Shown here piece by piece: positions 8,377 through 16,030 of a DNA stretch of 64,000 nt. The position numbers and the translations under genes were made by a program. The stretch lies in NCBI GenBank assembly GCA_963843685.1, contig CAWJLO010000010.1, forward strand, positions 434,001 through 498,000. The letters are read 5' to 3'. Every line of letters begins with the position of its first letter. The first letter of the stretch is position 1. A model generated the notes under the pieces. That model did no database searches and was not told where the DNA came from. It saw only the letters and a program-made list of their open reading frames with translations. This DNA is from DASQHL01 sp963843685 (GTDB taxonomy: Bacteria; Chloroflexota; Dehalococcoidia; DSTF01; JACRBR01).

Positions 8377-9405
8377 TCAGGCCTCGCTCGCGCCGTTCGA
8401 GCCTTCGGCCGGAGGCGCGTCCGCGGTGTAGAACTGCTTGCACCAGCGGCGGTACACGCCGATCGGCCCGTCGCCGTCGCAGAGCACCGGGCGCGCCTTC
8501 ATGATCTTGTGTTCCCAGATCGGGATGTCCTGACCGAGCTGGCGTTCGATCTCGGCAATAAACGCTTTGCCGACGCCGGCGGTCGCGTCGGCGTTGCCCA
8601 GCTTCTTCACCTTGAACGAGAACCGCACATCCATGTACTCGCCATCGATCGGCGTCACCGAGGACACCAGCATCGTTTCGACGAGACCGGTGAAACGCAC
8701 GACGCCGAACCCGAAGCCGTAGTTCGTCGACTCGATGCCGCCCTCGACCGTGCCCTGCGGCGTGGTGTAGTTGACGGGCGATTTCGCGCGGAAGACGTGG
8801 CCATCGACCTCGGCGCGCGTCATCGGCTGCTCGGGCGTGCCGTGCACGTACTTGAAGTGCGCGGAGTCGACGGCGTTCTCACCCATCTCCTGGTTGTGGG
8901 AGCGCACTTTCCAGCGGCGGCGCGTGTAGTCGGTCCAGTCCGTCGACGTGTACTCGGCGAGGCGCGGCACGTCCCATTGCGGCGCCTGCCCGCCGATGTG
9001 GTGCCACAACATGATCAGGCCGTTGGCCTCGCTGACATGCCAGGGGTCCAGCTTTGCGAGCGGCGGGATCTTGTTGGCGTACGGCACCTCCACGCACTGG
9101 CCGTCGCCGTTGAAGCGCCAGGCGTGGAACGGGCAACGGATGCAGCCGTCCTCCACCTTCCCGCCGTAGCCGAGATGCGCTCCGAGGTGCGGGCAGAAGG
9201 CGTCGAGCACGTGGGCCACGCCCGTGCCGTCGCGGAAGAGCACCAGATGCTTGCCGAAGTACTCCAGCGGCACCACGCCGTTAACCTCAAGCTCGTCACT
9301 GTAGGCCACCTGGAACCAGCCGTTGGGAAACGGAGGGATGGGGAAGCGATAGTCGGGCGGCGCATCCGGGAATTGGACGACGTCTGGGTTGGCCGTGAGA
9401 GTCAT
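8377..9405 (-). CDS. Rieske non-heme iron oxygenase, KshA-like
   Basis: This is the 342-aa oxygenase subunit of a Rieske mono- or dioxygenase. The [2Fe-2S] ligands are C71-x-H73 and C91-x2-H94 (CPHLGAH and CPFHAW). The mononuclear iron site is H183, H188 and probably D293 (GQDIPIWEHK), with bridging D180 in AVDSAHFKYVH. The spacing and the QD-x3-W-x-HK tail resemble 3-ketosteroid 9-alpha-hydroxylase oxygenases (KshA), so hydroxylation of a polycyclic substrate is likely. An AGGAG lies 8 nt before the ATG, inside the end of the TetR gene. No reductase (KshB-like) is present in the window, so electrons must come from elsewhere. Confidence 0.9.
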   Translation of the reverse strand: MTLTANPDVVQFPDAPPDYRFPIPPFPNGWFQVAYSDELEVNGVVPLEYFGKHLVLFRDGTGVAHVLDAFCPHLGAHLGYGGKVEDGCIRCPFHAWRFNGDGQCVEVPYANKIPPLAKLDPWHVSEANGLIMLWHHIGGQAPQWDVPRLAEYTSTDWTDYTRRRWKVRSHNQEMGENAVDSAHFKYVHGTPEQPMTRAEVDGHVFRAKSPVNYTTPQGTVEGGIESTNYGFGFGVVRFTGLVETMLVSSVTPIDGEYMDVRFSFKVKKLGNADATAGVGKAFIAEIERQLGQDIPIWEHKIMKARPVLCDGDGPIGVYRRWCKQFYTADAPPAEGSNGASEA

Positions 9406-9420
9406 GGCTCTGCTCCTGCG

Positions 9421-10098
9421 CTACTGGGACGCAACCGGGTTGGGATAGTGAAGGTCTTCACTGCCATCGGGCGAGAGCTGCCGAAAGAGCTGGGTCACCA
9501 GGTGCTCGCGCCGCGCGATCAACGCATCCACTGACAGCGGGTCGCCTGGCTTGATACGCTCGATCAGCGGCCGGTGGCAGAAGTAACCGATGAGCTGCAC
9601 GTGCAGGTCGTGGATGAAGAACGCCGGGTCGATAGTCCGGATTGCGCCGGCGTCCATCGCGCGCTCGAGCATGCGCATCGCCGGCACGTAGATCGGCTCG
9701 ACGAAGCGGCTGAAATACGCCTCAGGCTCTGCCGACTCCAGCAGTTCACGCTCCAGGATGCGGGCGAGGGCGATGTGTTCGGCGAAGAACGCGTGGATCT
9801 GGTCGAGCATATACGCCACGCGGTCGCGCTTGAACTCCCCGGCAAGGAACTCATCCATGACGAGAGCGATCCGCCCGAGCGCCTCGTCCAGCACCGCCTC
9901 GTGGAGGGCCTCCTTCGTCGCGAAGTGGTACAGGACGGTCGTCTTGTGCGTGCTGGCGGCGTCGGCGATCTCCTGCACGGAGACAGCGCCGAAGCCGCGA
10001 TCAGCGAACAACTCGGTCGCGGCGTCGAGGATAGCGCGGCGCCGATCCGAGCGTGGCGCGCGTGTTTCCTCACCAGTTGTCGCCGGTTTTACTACCAT
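9421..10098 (-). CDS. TetR-family transcriptional regulator heading the catabolic operon
   Basis: This is a 225-aa TetR regulator. Its helix-turn-helix segment reads AILDAATELFADRGFGAVSVQEIADAAS in two joined parts, followed by HKTTVLYHFATKEALHEAVL; the C-terminal domain is helical and ligand-binding. The longer frame starts at a TTG (10140) that is itself the first part of a TTGACA -35 box, so I chose ATG 10098. It is the first gene of the operon and ends 15 bp before the Rieske gene, so it is probably autoregulated and de-repressed by an acyl-CoA or substrate ligand (inferred). Confidence 0.9.
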   Translation of the reverse strand: MVVKPATTGEETRAPRSDRRRAILDAATELFADRGFGAVSVQEIADAASTHKTTVLYHFATKEALHEAVLDEALGRIALVMDEFLAGEFKRDRVAYMLDQIHAFFAEHIALARILERELLESAEPEAYFSRFVEPIYVPAMRMLERAMDAGAIRTIDPAFFIHDLHVQLIGYFCHRPLIERIKPGDPLSVDALIARREHLVTQLFRQLSPDGSEDLHYPNPVASQ

Positions 10099-10140
10099 TT
10101 GGTGAGCGCGAGCATACGCCCGGTGAGGAGCGATTGTCAA
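10099..10140 (-). promoter_or_regulatory. Sigma70-type promoter of the TetR-led operon with repeated CTCACC sites
   Basis: On the minus strand TTGACA (10140-10135), an 18-nt spacer and TATGCT (10116-10111) form a near-consensus promoter. The expected start near 10104 leaves only about six bases before the ATG at 10098. CTCACC occurs in the spacer (10127-10122) and again at the transcript start (10106-10101), 21 bp apart. The inverted form GGTGAG lies at 10074-10069 inside the gene. These are plausible operator half-sites for the TetR protein. Confidence 0.7.
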
Positions 10141-10167
10141 GACGTTGGGTGGGGTGGGTGAAGGGCC

Positions 10168-11889
10168 CTAGCTTGACGCCCCGTTGGCCAGCCAGAACAT
10201 GTTGAGCAGGTACTGGGTCGTGCCGACGCCGGCGGGGATGTTGTGCACGTCCGGCCAGTACGCCTGGAACATGTACGGCGTCACGAGCGGCAGGTACGCG
10301 GGCTCTTTGCCATAGATCACCTTCTGGGCGTCGTGCACGGCCTTGATCCGCTCGGTCACGTCGATCGTCTCCTTGGTCTTCTCGACGGCCGCTTCTATGT
10401 CCGGATCTCCGAGACCGCGCACGTACGTGTGGTCGCCGAGCGGGCCGGCACTCGTGTGGAAGCCCAGAGGGATCTCCGCAGTCTCGTAGATCTGGTTCAG
10501 CGACAGCGAGCAGTGGTAATTCAGCTTGCTGAAGTTGTCGATCCAGGTCGGCAGATCCTGCGGGTCGTGGTCTATCTGGATGCCGGCATCGCTCATCTGG
10601 CCGAGGAAGATGGGGAGGTGCTTGTCGTGCTCCTCCAGCAGCGTGCCGCTCGGGTACATCATCTTCAGCTTGATGCCGCCGACCTGCTGGACCAGGCTCT
10701 TGGCCTCGTCGAGGTTGTACGGCTGATACGTCTGCTTCAGATCGTCCTGGTCAAGCGCGTAGTCCCCAACGGGCCAGTGCACAAGGCCGTCCGGCCTGGC
10801 TTCGCCGCCGTACACGATGTCGACGTACGCATCGCGGTCGATGGCGCGGGAGATCGCGCGGCGGGCGCGCGGATCGTCGAACGGCGGCTGTGTTGGATTC
10901 ATCGCGAAAGCGATGAACGAGAAGTTGGGGTCGCGCTGGATCACGAATCGATCCGCGAGATCCTTCGCTTCGGCCGCGCTTGCCGGCACGTACCGGTGCA
11001 ACTGCTTGCTGAGGAACGCGGTACGGGCCGCCGAGCGGTCGAAGATGAGCTTGACGTCGAGACCGTCGACGTAAGGCAGTTGTTGGCCCGTCCCGTCGTC
11101 CTTGCGGTAGTAGTTCGGGTTTCTATCGAACGTTGCGCCCTCACCCTCGCTGACGGAGGTGAGACGATACGGGCCCGCGCCCGCAGCATGCTGCTCGAGG
11201 CGAGAGAGATCGCCAGCCAGCAACTCCCGCGGCGCGATGGTATTGACGAAGAGTCCGATACGGTTCAGGAACCACGCGTACGGTGCGGTGGTGCGAATGG
11301 TGACGGTGTCGGCCGCCGTGTCGACCGACTCGATGTACTGGCTGGCGAATGCATAGTTGTTGGCTTCCTTCGTCGACTTGATGCGCTCGATGTTGACGCG
11401 CACGTCCTCCGCATCGAGGTCGCGCTCCGGCACTCCGAGGTCGTTGGGCGCCACCTTGACGCCCGGGCGAATCTTGAACACGAACGTCTGAGCGTCGGGC
11501 ATCTCGAGCGAAGACGCCAGGTCGAAGTAGAGGAATTCAGGCTTCGTGGCGCACTGGTTGACGAGCACGTTGTAGACGCGCGGGAAATATGCGGAGGCGA
11601 GGGCGATGCCGATGTGCGGATCCCACGTCCCGAAGTCGGCGGCCTCCGACGTCTGGAAGCGGCCGCCCCGCACGGGCGTCCCGCCGCCGTTCAGCAAATC
11701 AGGGCCATCCGGGACGCTGGTGGCGACCACCGTGGCGCCGGCGACAGAGCTCGTCTTGCCGCCGCCGCAGCCGACGACCGGGACCATGGCGGCGGCCGCG
11801 GCGCCTACACCGGCGGCGCGCAGGACGCTGCGTCGCGATCGACGCTGCATCACGAATCGTTGCCAATAGCCGTTCGTCTCGCTCTTCAT
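10168..11889 (-). CDS. Tat-exported family-5 ABC substrate-binding lipoprotein
   Basis: This 573-aa solute-binding protein is of the peptide/nickel/opine (SBP_bac_5) family. The N-terminus carries twin arginines (RRSRRSVLR at about 16-24), a hydrophobic stretch and a lipobox ending at C41 (VVGC), so it should be exported folded and lipid-anchored. The mature part shows the family pattern (GTWDPHIG, FVFKIRPGVKV, RRAISRAIDRDAYV). No permease or ATPase gene adjoins it, so it is an orphan binding protein, possibly serving the neighbouring catabolic genes. It diverges from the monooxygenase gene across a 272-bp intergenic region. Confidence 0.92.
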   Translation of the reverse strand: MKSETNGYWQRFVMQRRSRRSVLRAAGVGAAAAAMVPVVGCGGGKTSSVAGATVVATSVPDGPDLLNGGGTPVRGGRFQTSEAADFGTWDPHIGIALASAYFPRVYNVLVNQCATKPEFLYFDLASSLEMPDAQTFVFKIRPGVKVAPNDLGVPERDLDAEDVRVNIERIKSTKEANNYAFASQYIESVDTAADTVTIRTTAPYAWFLNRIGLFVNTIAPRELLAGDLSRLEQHAAGAGPYRLTSVSEGEGATFDRNPNYYRKDDGTGQQLPYVDGLDVKLIFDRSAARTAFLSKQLHRYVPASAAEAKDLADRFVIQRDPNFSFIAFAMNPTQPPFDDPRARRAISRAIDRDAYVDIVYGGEARPDGLVHWPVGDYALDQDDLKQTYQPYNLDEAKSLVQQVGGIKLKMMYPSGTLLEEHDKHLPIFLGQMSDAGIQIDHDPQDLPTWIDNFSKLNYHCSLSLNQIYETAEIPLGFHTSAGPLGDHTYVRGLGDPDIEAAVEKTKETIDVTERIKAVHDAQKVIYGKEPAYLPLVTPYMFQAYWPDVHNIPAGVGTTQYLLNMFWLANGASS

Positions 11890-11919
11890 CCGGACTCTCA
11901 GAGGCTCGGTCGTTTCCGA

Positions 11920-11939
11920 AGTGCACTGTGTATAGCACT
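11920..11939 (-). promoter_or_regulatory. Extended -10 element inside an inverted repeat upstream of the binding-protein gene
   Basis: An inverted repeat AGTGC-N10-GCACT (11920-11924 and 11935-11939) encloses an extended -10 element, TGCTATACA, read on the minus strand (TATACA at 11934-11929). The predicted start lies about 33 nt before the ATG at 11889. No convincing -35 box is visible, which fits an extended -10 promoter. A protein bound at the repeat would block the promoter. The rest of the 272-bp divergent region holds the RBS of the plus-strand gene and nothing else I recognise. Confidence 0.45.
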
Positions 11940-12161
11940 ATCGCGCTCGCACCGTCGAGACGCGACGGCGGCGCTCGTTCACGATTTCGCACCGGACGGC
12001 CGGTGCACGCGCTTCGGCTTGACGCACAAGTTGACGAGATCGGTCAGCTTTGGCAGACGGCGCGCAGGGGCGATGGCGCGGACGTGCTCGATGCGCATGG
12101 ATCGACGATAATCGTGAGTGCGCCGGCGGTTGTGCCGTCGCCGAACCAGGAGTCGCAGCAC

Positions 12162-14081
12162 GTGACGACATCTCGCGCAATTCAGCCGATCACCGAAGAC
12201 GATGCAGCCATCGACCACGCGGTCGCGGAGGCGTTCCTCCCGGCGCTGATCCCGGCGCTTGCCCAGGCGACCGGCGATTTCTCGCTCCTTCGCGAGGATC
12301 TCCGGCCCGCAGGCATGGTACCGGGCGTGCCTCAGGGAGGCATGACGGACGCGCAGCAGGCAGCCGCTCGCGAACTGGCGCTCGACGCAATCAAGCGGCT
12401 CCGCGACAACCCGAACGACGTGGCCCCGCGGCCCGTGGAAGAGGATCTGCGGGCCATCACGAAGTGGATGACGGGCGCCGCCGCCACCGACGAGTACATC
12501 CCGTTCCTTATCGAGGAGCTGGCGCCTTCCGACCAGGATCCCCGGGCGCCGACCTGGCACGCGGATCCGAACACGAAGTTCCTGGTGGCCATCGTGGGGG
12601 CGGGGATGTCAGGCATCCTCGCGGGCATCCGGCTGAAGCAGGCCGGGGTGCCGTTCGTCATCATCGAGAAGAACGCTGACGTAGGAGGGACGTGGCTGGA
12701 GAACACCTACCCCGGCGCGCGCGTCGACGTAGCCAACGCGTTCTACAGCTACTCGTTCGCGCAGAGGCCGGACTGGCCGAAGCACTTCTCCACGCAGCAG
12801 GTCCTGCTCGACTACTTCCGCGACTGCGCGGACGAGTACGGGATCCGCGGGCGGATCCGCTTTGGGACCGAGGTCTCTTCGATCGAATTCGACGACAAGG
12901 GCAGCATGTGGACGCTGCACGTCCGGACGCCAGAGGGCCGCAACGAGACGATCGCCGTGAACGCGGTGATCAGCGCCGTTGGCCAGCTCAACCGGCCGAA
13001 GATGCCGGACATCAAGGGGCTGGAGACGTTTGAGGGCCCCGCGTTCCACTCGGCGCGCTGGGATCACTCCGTCGACCTGAAGGGCAAACGCGTCGCCGTG
13101 ATCGGCACCGGCGCCAGCGCCGCGCAATTCATCCCCGTCATCGCGAACGAGGTTGCGGAGCTGACGATCTTTCAGCGGACGCCGAACTGGTTCGTGCCGG
13201 TGCCCCACTACCACGACGATGTCGAAGCGGGGCTGCGGTGGCTCTTCACGCACGTCCCCAACTACGCGCACTGGTACCGGTTCTGGCTGTTCTGGAACAC
13301 GACAGATGGTTTGCTGCCCGCTGCGACGGTGGACGACAACTGGAAGGATCTGTCGCAGGCGGTGAGCGCCGAGAACGACCAGCTCCGCATGCTGCTAACG
13401 ATGTACCTCCAGGCGCAGTACGCTGACCGGCCCGATCTCCTCACCAAGGCACTGCCGACATACCCACCGGCTTCGAAGCGGATCATTCTGGACAACGGCA
13501 TCTGGGCGCAGACGCTGAAGCGCGAACATGTGCACCTGATCACGGAGCCGATCCAGGAGGTCACGCGCAGCGGCGTCGTCACGAAGGACGGCGCGGAATA
13601 CCCGGCCGACGTGCTGATCTACGGCACGGGCTTCCAGGCGTCGCGCTTCCTGACACCGATGAAGGTGACCGGGCGTCACGGCGTCGACCTGAATGAGCAG
13701 TGGGACGGCGATGCACGAGCGTACCTGGGCATCACCGTGCCCAACTTCCCCAACTTCTACATGCTCTACGGGCCGAACACGAACATCGTCGTCAACGGCA
13801 GCATCATCTACTTCTCCGAGTGCGAGGTGCAGTACGTGCTGGGCTGCCTGCGCCTGCTGCTGGAGCGGGGGCTCAAGACGATGGACTGCCGCCGGGACGT
13901 GCACGACGCCTACAACGAGCGTATCGACGCGGCGAACCTGAAGCGCACGTGGGGTGTCTCGAAGGTGCCGAGCTGGTACAAGAACGAGAAGGGACGCAGC
14001 GCGCAGAACTGGCCCTTCAACCTGATCGAATACTGGCGCCAGACGCGGGAGCCGAATCCCGACGACTACGTGCTGGCGTAG
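12162..14081 (+). CDS. Type I Baeyer-Villiger monooxygenase, HAPMO-like
   Basis: This 639-aa FAD/NADPH monooxygenase converts ketones to esters or lactones. Two Rossmann motifs (GAGMSG at 146-151, GTGASA at 315-320) flank the Baeyer-Villiger fingerprint FEGPAFHSARWD (290-301). GGTWLENTYPGARVD at 175-189 is typical of this class. An N-terminal extension of about 140 residues precedes the first nucleotide-binding motif. Both the extension and the total length match the 4-hydroxyacetophenone monooxygenase subgroup. The GTG start is supported by AGGAG nine bases upstream; the 190-codon upstream extension runs antisense to the divergent gene and is discarded. It could oxidise ketone intermediates of the neighbouring catabolic pathway. 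Confidence 0.92.
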   Translation: MTTSRAIQPITEDDAAIDHAVAEAFLPALIPALAQATGDFSLLREDLRPAGMVPGVPQGGMTDAQQAAARELALDAIKRLRDNPNDVAPRPVEEDLRAITKWMTGAAATDEYIPFLIEELAPSDQDPRAPTWHADPNTKFLVAIVGAGMSGILAGIRLKQAGVPFVIIEKNADVGGTWLENTYPGARVDVANAFYSYSFAQRPDWPKHFSTQQVLLDYFRDCADEYGIRGRIRFGTEVSSIEFDDKGSMWTLHVRTPEGRNETIAVNAVISAVGQLNRPKMPDIKGLETFEGPAFHSARWDHSVDLKGKRVAVIGTGASAAQFIPVIANEVAELTIFQRTPNWFVPVPHYHDDVEAGLRWLFTHVPNYAHWYRFWLFWNTTDGLLPAATVDDNWKDLSQAVSAENDQLRMLLTMYLQAQYADRPDLLTKALPTYPPASKRIILDNGIWAQTLKREHVHLITEPIQEVTRSGVVTKDGAEYPADVLIYGTGFQASRFLTPMKVTGRHGVDLNEQWDGDARAYLGITVPNFPNFYMLYGPNTNIVVNGSIIYFSECEVQYVLGCLRLLLERGLKTMDCRRDVHDAYNERIDAANLKRTWGVSKVPSWYKNEKGRSAQNWPFNLIEYWRQTREPNPDDYVLA

Positions 14082-14092
14082 GCGGTCGAACC

Positions 14093-14464
14093 GTGCCCCG
14101 CAAGCAGCCGATCGAGCGTGTACGGACGATCTGCCTCGCGCTGCCGGAAGCCACCGAGAAGCTGGCCTGGGGCGAACCCACGTTTCGCGTGCGCGACAAG
14201 ATCTTCGCCCAGTTCGAGGACAACCATCACGACAGCGGCATCGTCGGCCTCTGGTGCAAGGCGCCGGACGGGATGCAGGAGATGCTCGTGCGCGCCGATC
14301 CAGCGCGGTTCTACGTGCCGAAGTACGTGGGACACCGGGGATGGATCGGCATCCGCATGGAAGGTGAGGTGCCGTGGGATCACGTCGCGGATCTCGTGCG
14401 CGACAGCTACCGCATGACGGCGCCGAAGCGGCTTATCGCCGCGCTGGAGTCTTCACTCACCTGA
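14093..14464 (+). CDS. MmcQ/YjbR-family protein
   Basis: This 123-aa protein of the YjbR (CyaY-like fold, DUF419) family starts at GTG 14093, 11 bp after the monooxygenase stop, and is probably co-transcribed with it. Family features include the N-terminal ERVRTICLALPEATEKLAWGE and KIFAQF segments, then VPKYVGHRGWIGIRM and the C-terminal VADLVRDSYRMTAPKRL. Proteins of this family are small DNA-binding-like or unknown-function proteins. No specific role can be given here. Confidence 0.85.
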   Translation: MPRKQPIERVRTICLALPEATEKLAWGEPTFRVRDKIFAQFEDNHHDSGIVGLWCKAPDGMQEMLVRADPARFYVPKYVGHRGWIGIRMEGEVPWDHVADLVRDSYRMTAPKRLIAALESSLT

Positions 14465-14467
14465 GGA

Positions 14468-14824
14468 TTACTCGAACCAGACGTCGGTCTGCTCACCCGC
14501 GGGCACGCCGAGGATCAACACGTCCATCTCGCCGTCGGACGTGTGCCACACGCCCGGCTTGATCACCACGAGATCGCCAGCGGCGATCTCTCGCACTTCG
14601 CCATCGAGCGTGATCGTGCCACCGCCGCTCAAGACGTAGTAGTACTCCGTCATCTCGCGGTGGTAGTGCTTCTTGCTGTCGTCGATGCGCAGGTGCGATA
14701 CGTTGGCGACCGGCGTGTCGTCATGCGTGACGAGCGTCTTGCGCCAGCCGCAGACGCCGCGCTCTTCCGTCGTCTCCGAGAGCCTGCGGATGATGTACTT
14801 TTCGTCCGTCGCACGCGTTGTCAT
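14468..14824 (-). CDS. Small cupin-domain protein
   Basis: This 118-aa single-domain cupin contains the metal-binding cupin motif 1 around HYHREMTEYYYVLSGGG (two His and a Glu) and motif 2 around GDLVVIKPGVWHTS. A GAGGAGG lies just before the ATG. It is the last gene of the DHDPS-Gfo/Idh-DUF6807 operon (9-bp gap to the DUF6807 stop) and may be an isomerase or sensor for the same sugar-like compound. It converges with the YjbR gene at a 3-bp gap. Confidence 0.87.
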   Translation of the reverse strand: MTTRATDEKYIIRRLSETTEERGVCGWRKTLVTHDDTPVANVSHLRIDDSKKHYHREMTEYYYVLSGGGTITLDGEVREIAAGDLVVIKPGVWHTSDGEMDVLILGVPAGEQTDVWFE

Positions 14825-14833
14825 CTCGCCTCC

Positions 14834-16030
14834 TCAGACTGCTTCAGCCAGTGCAGGCCGCGCGTACTCGTCGAAGCGCGCCGCTACACCGCCCTCGGCA
14901 GCATACCCCTGGTGGATGAGCATACGGTGGCGCAACGACCAGGTCTCGCCTCGCGCCAGCGTCAGCGGGCCGTCGAAGTACGGCAGGTTGGTGCCGACGG
15001 GGCCGTAGCCGCGCACAAACCAGGCGTTCGGATGGTTGCGGTTCGAAGGATGGTCGAGCATGGCGATGCCGTAGATCTCCTGCTCCTGCCCGCGCGCCCG
15101 CGTGAAGGGGCCGCTGCAGTCCGCCCACTCCGCGCGCTTGCCGAAGCAGTTTGGCGAACCCGTAAGCCCCGTCGAGAGTGTCATCGTCCCGCCGTCCCAC
15201 TCATCGATGATGTCGGCGACGCGCATCAGCGGCAGCGCGTTCTCATTCGTCTGGCCGAACGTGACGGCCTCGTCGTGCGGCGTGAAGTCGGCCTCGATGT
15301 CCCACAGCCGCAGCCGGCCGCGGAGCCGGTACATGCGGAAGCGCCGTACGTCGTCGAGCAGAACGCGTCCGTCGGGTGCGACCCACTGCGCGCGCTGCTG
15401 GAACCCGCCCCACACCGGGCCGGACCTCACCCAATCGAACGAGCGGTGCACGATGTGGCCATAGCCCGTGCCAACGTGCGGGCCGTATCCCGCGTTCATC
15501 GCCGCCGGCTCCAAGTAGAAATCGACGCCATTCAGATCGCCGCAGGCGTACCAGAGCGAGCGGTGCCACGTGTGGTCGGGCGGGCCGTCATCGGTGATCG
15601 ACTTCGGCTGCGATCCGTCGGTGCTGCTAACGCCGGAGTTCGGCCGGCCGGAGGGGGCAACGTTAGGCGCGAAGCGCGGGCGGTAGTTCGGCATGCCGTA
15701 GTGGTAGATGGTCTGGAGCAGGCCGCCGTAGTACACGACGATGCGGCCGTTTTCCGGCTGCTCGTCCATCAGTATGCCGCGCTTCACGTCGGCGCTCTCG
15801 GCTGATGACCGCAGCTCGTACGAACGCTGCTCGCCGACCGGCAGATCGGCGACGTACCACGATACGCGCGGCGCGCCCGTGACCTCGTCGATCTGCGCCG
15901 GCGTGGCGTTGCCGGAGCTGTCCACCATCTCCCACGCATCGCCGGGCGGCGGCGATCCGGGCAGTATGGCGTCCGCCACGAAGTTCGCGCGCGGCGTCGC
16001 CACCGGGCCGAGCCTGATCGTCGCCGTCAT
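14834..16030 (-). CDS. DUF6807 (PmoA-family) protein
   Basis: This 398-aa protein matches the DUF6807/PmoA-like family by its HRSLWYACGDLNGVDFYLE block and by conserved Gly/Trp/Asp-rich segments such as PVWGGFQQRAQWVAPDG. The family typically travels with Gfo/Idh/MocA oxidoreductases and sugar-phosphate aldolases and is thought to act on carbohydrates, but its reaction is not established. The start MTATIRLG overlaps the oxidoreductase stop by four bases (ATGA). No signal peptide is visible, so it is probably cytoplasmic. Confidence 0.8.
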   Translation of the reverse strand: MTATIRLGPVATPRANFVADAILPGSPPPGDAWEMVDSSGNATPAQIDEVTGAPRVSWYVADLPVGEQRSYELRSSAESADVKRGILMDEQPENGRIVVYYGGLLQTIYHYGMPNYRPRFAPNVAPSGRPNSGVSSTDGSQPKSITDDGPPDHTWHRSLWYACGDLNGVDFYLEPAAMNAGYGPHVGTGYGHIVHRSFDWVRSGPVWGGFQQRAQWVAPDGRVLLDDVRRFRMYRLRGRLRLWDIEADFTPHDEAVTFGQTNENALPLMRVADIIDEWDGGTMTLSTGLTGSPNCFGKRAEWADCSGPFTRARGQEQEIYGIAMLDHPSNRNHPNAWFVRGYGPVGTNLPYFDGPLTLARGETWSLRHRMLIHQGYAAEGGVAARFDEYARPALAEAV

